A DNA stretch of 64,000 nt. It comes from Brachypodium distachyon. Its lineage: Eukaryota > Streptophyta > Magnoliopsida > Poales > Poaceae. The translations under genes were made by a program, and so were the position numbers. How positions within the stretch are numbered: position 1 is the first letter of the stretch; every line of letters begins with the position of its first letter. The notes under the pieces are model-generated. The model was given only the letters and a program-made list of their open reading frames with translations. It was not told the DNA's origin and made no database searches. Location of the stretch: assembly GCF_000005505.3 (NCBI RefSeq), contig NC_016132.3, forward strand, positions 20,574,501 through 20,638,500. The letters are read 5' to 3'. This document shows positions 57,622 to 64,000 of this stretch, piece after piece.

Positions 57622-59335
57622 GCCTCAGTGGTCGAGGGATACTTGATTTGTTTTACAATTTACGGTCAATTGTACGGAGGACAAATTGTCTCGGCCGTCA
57701 CGACTTGCGCGCGTCGCATTAATGTTTCCTTGCCGCAACCGAGCACAATAATAGGCGATGAGATTTTCTTGGATGAAAAACAGCCGATAAGATCGCTCCA
57801 TCATAGGCTGGCTGCATTCTTTCAACGCAGAAAATAAGAGAAAGACATGGTTGGTTGCAGCCGTGCAGACTGCACGTACGTTAATCCATCCAACACCAGA
57901 GCCATCAAATCGATCAACATGATCACCTTACCCGCCTCGCCGCCTGATGCCATGGATCCGTGATGCGTAGAGACGTTCCAGATCGAGATCAGATCTGCAT
58001 GAGGAGAAGCCCGAAAGCGACCGGCCATAAAAAGCACGCAATCATCGTGCCAAAAATATGCGTGTACCCCTGGAGTACAGCCGTACAGGTGGTACAACAA
58101 CGTACAGATCCTGATCTGTTTGAGTAGGTACGTACATTATTGGAGTATATGCTATGCTCTTCTTTTTTTACGGAATTATTGTGCCATACGATTACTCTGC
58201 TATATACGCAGAGGGGAGAACGTGCATGCGTGGCTGGATTATCGGTTATGCACAGCCCACTTGGGTTGGAGAAAGAAAGGAGTTTTGGGGTGAACATGCT
58301 CGTGTTTCGTGAATCAGGGACAGGGCACTCGCTGTTTCATTTTCTACGTTTGGTGCCACTGCTCGGGTATACGGAGTAAGTACTAAACAAGTGCGCCTTC
58401 TTACGCCTACGGATGACGAAGATTAAGAATTATGGATTCATGAATTTCACCGATTTTCTAGTCAAGAGACCTCTTTGATTAGTAGGATTTCAGAAAAAAC
58501 AGGACTATGAAAATCCTAGGATTTGAATAATGTTAAACCATACATAATTCAAAACAGAGAAATACGTATATGAGTTCTTTGGCAGGACCACAGGAAAATG
58601 CAGGAAGTTGTTTTAAGGACTACTCCGTATTTGCTAGTCATAGCTGCTTTAGGTAGAAATGAAAAAATTCCATTTAGTTGGACTTGATGGAAATTTTCTT
58701 TGAAATTGCATAAAACTGGTCCATAGAAAAATATTCTTATGGTTTTAGATGCTTGATCGTCTCGTTGCGAGAACCAATACACACTTTGGATTATGGTGTC
58801 GGTTTCATTTTGCTAAATTTTCTTTAAGTTTCACACTGAAGGTAATTTTCAGTTTCCACTGTCACTGAATCATAGGAGGAACACTCGTATCGACTAACAA
58901 GTTACATCTAGCGGACCGTAGACAACCCTAACCGATGTAAATTTCAGGGGAATACATTCCGGTTATGAGTCTGTTGGACCCATCTAAACAAGGGAGCAAC
59001 TGATTTCAGGGCTCTAGTTTGGGACACATTATGTTCTGCTAGACCCGAGAAATAAGAATTTCTAGGTTGACGTTGACAACGCAAACCGTCTCATCGACTT
59101 TGAGATTTGCACAACTGCCTCGTGTTTTTCCGTCTGTTTTTATGTAAATGGATGGTCACTTCGTCTACTAAAAATTGCTATTCATCGTAAAAAATGTCAC
59201 ACATTTTATATTAACTTAGTACAAATTTTGTACCAAATGGATGGCACTTTTTATACTAAATCGGAGAGACTATTTCTTTTCGACTGTGGCGTAGTCGAAC
59301 CCATTAAGTTTCTCCTGAACGAAATATAACATGCG
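57622..59335. other. Intergenic, no gene seen
   Basis: Neither strand shows a domain or a splice-consistent series of exons. Mixed composition. Confidence 0.5.
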
Positions 59336-59339
59336 CAAT

Positions 59340-59730
59340 GGTGCCGTGGTTATTACGAATAACTCGGGAGCGATAGCTACTGATCCCAAAGGAGACCCGA
59401 CCAAATATCTTTACAGAAGCGAAGTTGAGCCGTGAACCCCGTCTTCAATAGAAAGGGAGAGGATTGAAAGCATATAACTCGATATTGGATGCGGCATGAC
59501 TGAAAATTAACATAATCGCTATCAAATTGTCCGCTAGAAGTGCCTTTTGATGCGAAATTTGTACCCCACCCAGCCCTCCCATGCCAAAACTTTGCCACCT
59601 ATTCGTGGATAAACATCGGAAAATAATTGGTTTTCCTTTCACGCTAAGGACGCAGCTGCATGTCATCCAAGCAGGTAAAACCTTAACAGCAACATGAATG
59701 CGAAAACAGTACCAGAGTCCAAACACACGA
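59340..59730 (-). pseudogene. Faint LINE reverse transcriptase remnant
   Basis: Minus-strand reading gives KVLPAWMTCSCVLSVKGK and GGLGGVQISHQKALLA, in the order of the plant LINE RT C-terminal segments VLPAWMMSC..LSKG and GGLGFRD..FNQALLA. Many frame breaks. Short and decayed, so only moderate support. Confidence 0.4.
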
Positions 59731-59894
59731 TTAGCAGTTCTTCAAGTGCTTCAGCATGGAGAAGAACTCGTACATAGTCACATCTTACATGCACGTATGT
59801 CTTTTGATTAGAAGAAGAAAAGGGAAGCAGCAAGCAAGACACGGACCCACCAGTACGGAGTACGTATTCACAACACCGTACGCGTATTTCTAGT

Positions 59895-60176
59895 TTAGGC
59901 GCCGATCTTGTAGCCGCCGCCGCCTCCGCCGCCGATGTCCTCCTTGATCATCTCGAGGTCCCTGGAGGAGGCCACGGCCATGGACATGGCCCGCCGGTGG
60001 TGGCGCCCCGCCGCGGGCCTCGCCTGCTGCTGGAGCTCGCCCGCGCCGCCGTCCGGCGACGCCTTCCTGTTCTCGCCGCCGGCCGCGACGTCTTCGAGGT
60101 CCGCGAAGTTCTCCGGGAGCACGAACACGCTCTGCGACGCCCTCCGCTGGTGACGCCCGGGCCGCTGTGACGACAT
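59895..60176 (-). CDS. Small protein with two HRRA(S/M) motifs, function unknown
   Basis: 93 residues, intronless. The start at 60176 lies about 120 bp downstream of a clean TATA box on the same strand. Sequence: MSSQRPGRHQRRASQSVFVL then PENFADLEDVAAGG, a low-complexity Gly/Ala/Gln middle, then RHHRRAMSMAVASSRDLEMI, KEDIGGGGGGGYKIGA. The two basic HRRAS/HRRAM blocks look like an internal echo, and RRAS is a possible basophilic kinase site. No signal peptide or membrane segment. It resembles small uncharacterised plant proteins that share the QSVFVLPENF block, but I cannot name a family. GC-rich coding and a promoter support a real gene. Confidence 0.7.
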   Translation of the reverse strand: MSSQRPGRHQRRASQSVFVLPENFADLEDVAAGGENRKASPDGGAGELQQQARPAAGRHHRRAMSMAVASSRDLEMIKEDIGGGGGGGYKIGA

Positions 60177-60295
60177 GCTCGGAGGATGGACGAAGCTGCT
60201 ACAGGTTAATTGGCGCTGTGTACTTCGCTTTGGACACTTTGGTCTTCGGGTCTGTGCAATGGCGTGGGAGTGAGCAGAGAGCAGGGGAGGTCAGG

Positions 60296-60303
60296 CTTTT
60301 ATA
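60296..60303 (-). promoter_or_regulatory. TATA box of the small minus-strand gene
   Basis: TATAAAAG on the minus strand, 120 bp before the ATG at 60176. A start about 30 bp downstream leaves a leader of roughly 90 nt. Confidence 0.65.
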
Positions 60304-60309
60304 CAAGGA

Positions 60310-62145
60310 GAGAGGCACGCTGAAAAGTCATAATCTGTTTACGCGTGCCAACCTTGTATTTGTAACTTAGTGAAAACCATACTACCATGGAGTTCCAAAA
60401 ATGGAGAAATAAAATCTTGCCCGTAGAAATCAGGTAGAAATATGTGCATGTAAATTTTGGTGAGAATATATGATATTACTCCGTATGATTATTCGTGGCC
60501 CCTGCTATATTAACTTTCATATTCTCGTTCAAATCTACACACACATAGTCACATATGCTATGAAATGGTTTTGCGGGACAAATATCTACACCGTGGAAAC
60601 GTTCTTACAAGGGGTTTACAAGTCCAATATTGATGTTGCTATGAAATCGGATTTGGGAAAAAAAATATCTACACATAATCAAAAAAATAGTACAGCAGTA
60701 CTCCATAACAGTTTTAAAACCTTAACAATTACTGGTACTTCTTTCTATTCAAAACTCTTGTGGTTGTTTTAGTTCAATTAGTAGTACTACCTGTGTCCAG
60801 ATCAACATCGTTTCAAGAAATTTTCTGTCCGAAAGATCCGAAAAAGAAAAGGCTGTGGCGTCGAAAATGGGCGGAGAAAGAATAGTCGTGCACGAAGAGA
60901 TATTGCAGGAGCAGGACAACGCCCTGCGCCTGCGTGCATGCACTGACAGCGCTGTACAGTAGCGACTAGGCATGTCACCAGGCGACAGTGCTTAATAAAG
61001 ATTTTGGATCTCAGCGGCCGTGCATGCACAGCAAGATCAGTCCTTATCCTCTCCAGTCCGTCCGGCCCATTTGGTTGCTCGCGAAATTTATAAAAGAGCG
61101 GAAATTTTGATGCTGCGGAGCCAGCCGTGTCCTGCTACTTGTTAATCTGAAACGGAGTTCTGGCTGTTCGGCTTTATTCTACTCTGCAATGCGTTACAGA
61201 TGCTGTGTGTCCACCAATGGAGGGAGAGGCAGATGCCTGCTCCAGAGCCTGTCTTCCGTGTGTAAAACTAACAACTTGGCACTGCAAAACCTTGGGGTCG
61301 TTGCGTAAAAGTTCGTGGAACATGCAGTCATGCAGAAGTTGACAGTTTTACGTGTATTTACTAGCTTCGTGCGAATGCCATCAAGAGGGTGGAATCGGTG
61401 GCGCACGTTCGCGAAGTTTCCTGCCGAATATGCAAGACGCGCGAACAGATGGCCACAGGCAGATCGACCGAAGCCGCCCAATCAATCACACGCACCGCGC
61501 GGCACGGCACGGCAATCAGGAGCGCAACACGTTCCTGGGTTGCAAAGTGCCACAGCGATGCGAGCAAGAGACACCGACAGCTCGCTGCGGGCGTGCAGGG
61601 AAGAGCCGATCCGGACTCACTTTCGCCGTGGCATTCAAACATCGACGGCCGGCCGGCTGGCTGGGACGCCCTGCCGAGGGATAACGTAGCGAGGGGAGGC
61701 TCCGGATCGATGCGATCCGGCCCGGGAGCGAGCCGAGCCTTGATCACATCACATGGGCACACGTGGGTCGGCCGCGGCGAGAGCCCACGCGCGCCATCCG
61801 CTTTTGTTGGTTTTGTGGGGCTTGCTCGGCGAATGATTTTGCGGGTGGGGGGTGCGCAGCGTACGTGTGTGCCTGCCTGCGCGCTGGGGCGGCGGTGTCC
61901 GACTCGCACTGTCGCACCGGCGCGGCCACCGAACTGGTGGGATCGTTGTAAAGGCCGTGTTTGGTTGCTCATCGTGCCTGCGGCTTGCTTTCCCCACACG
62001 TGGATAGCTCACGTCGGTGCTCCATGATTGCATGATTGGAAGCGTTCCCTGAACACAAATCGAAAACACCGTATGCGACGTAGGTAAAACGTCCGTATGG
62101 CGTATGGTGAACGTTCATAGTACGGTAAGCTATTACGGTTTTCCT
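60310..62145. other. Intergenic; GC-rich from 61.3 to 62.0 kb
   Basis: Open frames at 61.3-62.0 kb exist on both strands simultaneously because of high GC and few stop codons. None has a recognisable domain, so I call no gene. Confidence 0.5.
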
Positions 62146-62149
62146 ACCG

Positions 62150-62325
62150 GGAAGTCGTCTTTTTTTTTTTAAGTTACAGATAGGTCAACATGTTAGCCAT
62201 CGAAACTTAATCCAACGATAGCAAAAGTGAAAGATGAGATAATGTGGATGACCTCAGATCTTAATCCAACGGCTCCGAAACATCGGATGGATTTAAGGTC
62301 ATTTTCTTAAAAATCAGTCGTTTTA
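62150..62325. repeat. Dispersed repeat, copy 2
   Basis: Shares ordered blocks with 39940-40095: GTCAACATGTTAGCC, ACTTAATCCAAC, AAAGTGAAAGATGAGA, CTCAGATCTTAATCCAAC, TTCTTAAAAATCA. Same orientation, 22 kb apart. Confidence 0.65.
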
Positions 62326-62387
62326 TAGCCACACCCTTAATATTATACGGGAGTGGGGTGGCCCGGCGGCCGGATATGCAGTGATTG

Positions 62388-62746
62388 CCTAGTTTTGAAA
62401 ACCGGACCGGCCATCGAGCCGACGAGGCCTCCGGTTCACCGGTTCATTGGTCTGATCGGCGGTTCGCCGGTTCAACCGGTGGTTCAAAAGTATAAAGAAA
62501 AGCAACTTCCGTTAGTAAACACAACATGTTGATGGCTTGGATGGCTAGCGCGCTCGTCCGTGCGCCACTTGCTCCCAGATCCTGAGATCGAATCGCGGTC
62601 GGACCGATCTTGGTTTTCTCCGGTTCGACCGCAAAAATTCCGGTTCACTTCCTTGTCCGGTCCAGTGCGCTTAACAGACCGGCGAGGCCTCCGGTTCTGG
62701 TTTTTTCCGGTTCAACTGCCGGTCCGGTCCGGTTTTCAAAACTAGG
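62388..62746. mobile_element. hAT MITE with perfect 8-bp TSD
   Basis: CCTAGTTTTGAAAACCGGAC at the left is the exact complement of the right end GTCCGGTTTTCAAAACTAGG. The duplication AGTGATTG is perfect at 62380-62387 and 62747-62754. Both arms are rich in CCGGTTC. 359 bp. The centre (about 62527-62605) resembles a tRNA gene. Confidence 0.93.
62527..62605 (+). other. tRNA-like (pol III A/B box-like) segment within the hAT MITE
   Basis: GGCTTGGATGGCTAGCGCG resembles a D-arm/A box region (TGGCnnAGnGG) and GAGATCGAATCGC resembles a T-arm/B box (GGTTCGAATCC with changes), spaced as in a tRNA. Acceptor pairing is not convincing, so it is at best a decayed tRNA-derived insert. Confidence 0.35.
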
Positions 62747-62754
62747 AGTGATTG

Positions 62755-63560
62755 TGGCGCGCGCGCGATGGTGATGTGGGAGGAAAAATCAGTGGCCCCA
62801 GACGCGCGACGATCACAGAGGCGAAGGCGCTGGACGTACTACCGGATTAGCAGCCGGCGATATCAGGGAGGCACATTGACGACAACGAAAGGATTCTACA
62901 ATTCTAACCCCCTCCCCCCCCCACCCCCCCCCCCCCCAACATAAAAGCCAGCACGGAGTATTGTACTTCATTAGCAAAGCGCAAAAGTCCAACTAACCCC
63001 TTAAATCAACGTCTGGTTTGCATGGTACTCCCTCGCTCACTAATGGAGTACAAGAGTATCATAAAAACTCTCTAAATACACCTATACAAGTGCCCTCATT
63101 ATCAATCTTTGAAGGCCTGTCAGACTGAATTAATGGGACAATTGCATGGAACCTTGTCTCTTCGGTCCACTCCTCAAAGCACAGCCTTTTCATCAATTTT
63201 GTCAATTTGATTCCGCCGTGCTTCCTAATTTGGTTCCTTTCGCGTTCCTCTCGATAAGTATATTTTGTGTGTCTTCTTTAGGATTAACCTTTGTTCATAG
63301 TCTACCGGTGGCAACCACATCGACTGCATTCTCGAGCCATGACCCAACGGCTAAACCTGCAGATGATGTCGTCTTCAAGGGCTTCGACTCGCGTCTCTAG
63401 ATTCTTTTGAAATATTTCTTCAATATACAAATAATTGTTGCACCTTCCGTTCCCTTTAGTAAAGGTATGTGATGTAAGTCAAATTTGGATTTCTCATATT
63501 TGCTACTCTCTCGTGGTATGTGGGAATAGTAGTGTTGTTGTTCTCGACAACAATTAGAGT
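62755..63560. other. Intergenic with poly-C tract
   Basis: A C-rich run (CCCCCTCCCCCCCCCCACCC onward, about 62909-62938) is the only notable element. No gene seen. Confidence 0.5.
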
Positions 63561-63569
63561 AAGGGGTGC

Positions 63570-64000
63570 CAAAACTCGGTGGCACAGGTATGAGTATAAA
63601 AGTAGGGTGTGTACGCCGGCCTTATAGCGAAGGTCGCCGTACATTTGGACAAGTTGACACGTCGATATTTTTTGAATATGTTCGGTCGACCCTTCGGGTG
63701 CGACTTAGTCCTATGTTAGGAGAGGCTTCGAGGGGGTTGTTAGCCAAAGCGTTCGGGTCGATCGAGACTCCCCGAATCACTTAGCGAGAGGTCAAAAGGG
63801 TCCGTCTCGTACTTGGGCCGAACGAGGCTTCCCAAGTAGCGAGGTCGAGATACCTTTAAGACTCTAATCTGATTCCCTCTCCTTCGGGCTCGGGCCGAAC
63901 GAGGCTTCCCGAGATCCCGAAACTAGAGCTCCTCTCATTTGACCCTTTGACCATGGCATGAGAGGCTTGGCTAATTGACTAGTCTTCCTTTGCCACATAG
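63570..64000. repeat. Unclassified repetitive sequence at the window edge
   Basis: GGGCCGAACGAGGCTTCCC occurs twice (63814 and 63892), once followed by AAG and once by GAG, with a related GATCGAGACTCCCCGAATC at 63760. GGTCAAAAGGGTC (63791) and GACCCTTTGACC (63941) form an inverted pair. It looks like the edge of a larger repeat, perhaps a retrotransposon LTR, that continues outside. Confidence 0.45.

Noticed and set aside
61352..62069. Several overlapping 60-210 aa frames on both strands
   Set aside because: GC-rich region with few stops. Frames overlap in all phases and none has a domain, promoter or splice logic.
1..64000. CRISPR arrays, rRNA, intact tRNA genes, known microRNA sequences
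   Set aside because: None seen by eye. The only tRNA-like segment is the weak one at 62527. A covariance search was not possible.

Overview
This is a plant nuclear window, almost certainly from a grass. The genes have GT-AG introns, GC-rich monocot-style coding sequence and plant-specific families. The intergenic space carries many Stowaway MITEs with CTCCCTCCGTCC-type ends and TA target duplications, plus Tourist, hAT, Mutator-like, CACTA, LINE and LTR elements. The repeat types look like Pooideae (Brachypodium or a Triticeae gene island). I cannot name the species.

Layout. 1-6.8 kb: 3' part of a SAC3/GANP-family gene (+). 8.0-9.4 kb: single-exon GPR107/GOST-type seven-TM protein (-). 10-14 kb: transposon block with a broken LINE interrupted by a Tourist MITE. 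16.7-23.6 kb: full lipin-type phosphatidate phosphatase gene (PAH, +) with ten coding exons, two leader uORFs and a fast-evolving 60-nt coding repeat. 27.1-28.4 kb: intronless MAKR/BKI1-like gene (+). 28.4-43 kb: gene-poor and transposon-rich, including a three-layer nest (Stowaway, then hAT, then a second hAT), a possible PIF/Harbinger element, a Pack-MULE-like Mutator element with 10-bp TSDs that carries another hAT, a CACTA element with about 320-bp internal tandem repeats, and LINE debris. 43.2-43.9 kb: small plant-specific TIGR01589-type gene (+). 46.3-49.7 kb: manganese-type cation diffusion facilitator (metal tolerance protein, -), six coding exons. 50.2-54.4 kb: LTR retrotransposon without recognisable RT or integrase, carrying one long unfamiliar reading frame split by a 1.29-kb transposon. 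54-64 kb: more MITEs and hAT elements and one small grass-type gene (59.9-60.2 kb, -).

The genes are ordinary, independent nuclear genes: RNA export (SAC3), endomembrane receptor-like (GPR107), lipid metabolism (PAH), kinase-regulator signalling (MAKR), Mn transport (MTP) and two small proteins. They do not form a pathway or cluster. I did not find a convincing new biological system. The most unusual items are the LTR element with its orphan frame, the nested insertions that can be dated by their target duplications, and the PAH leader uORFs and repeat. Exon boundaries were placed by eye from splice signals, reading-frame continuity and remembered family patterns. No alignment or database search was run.
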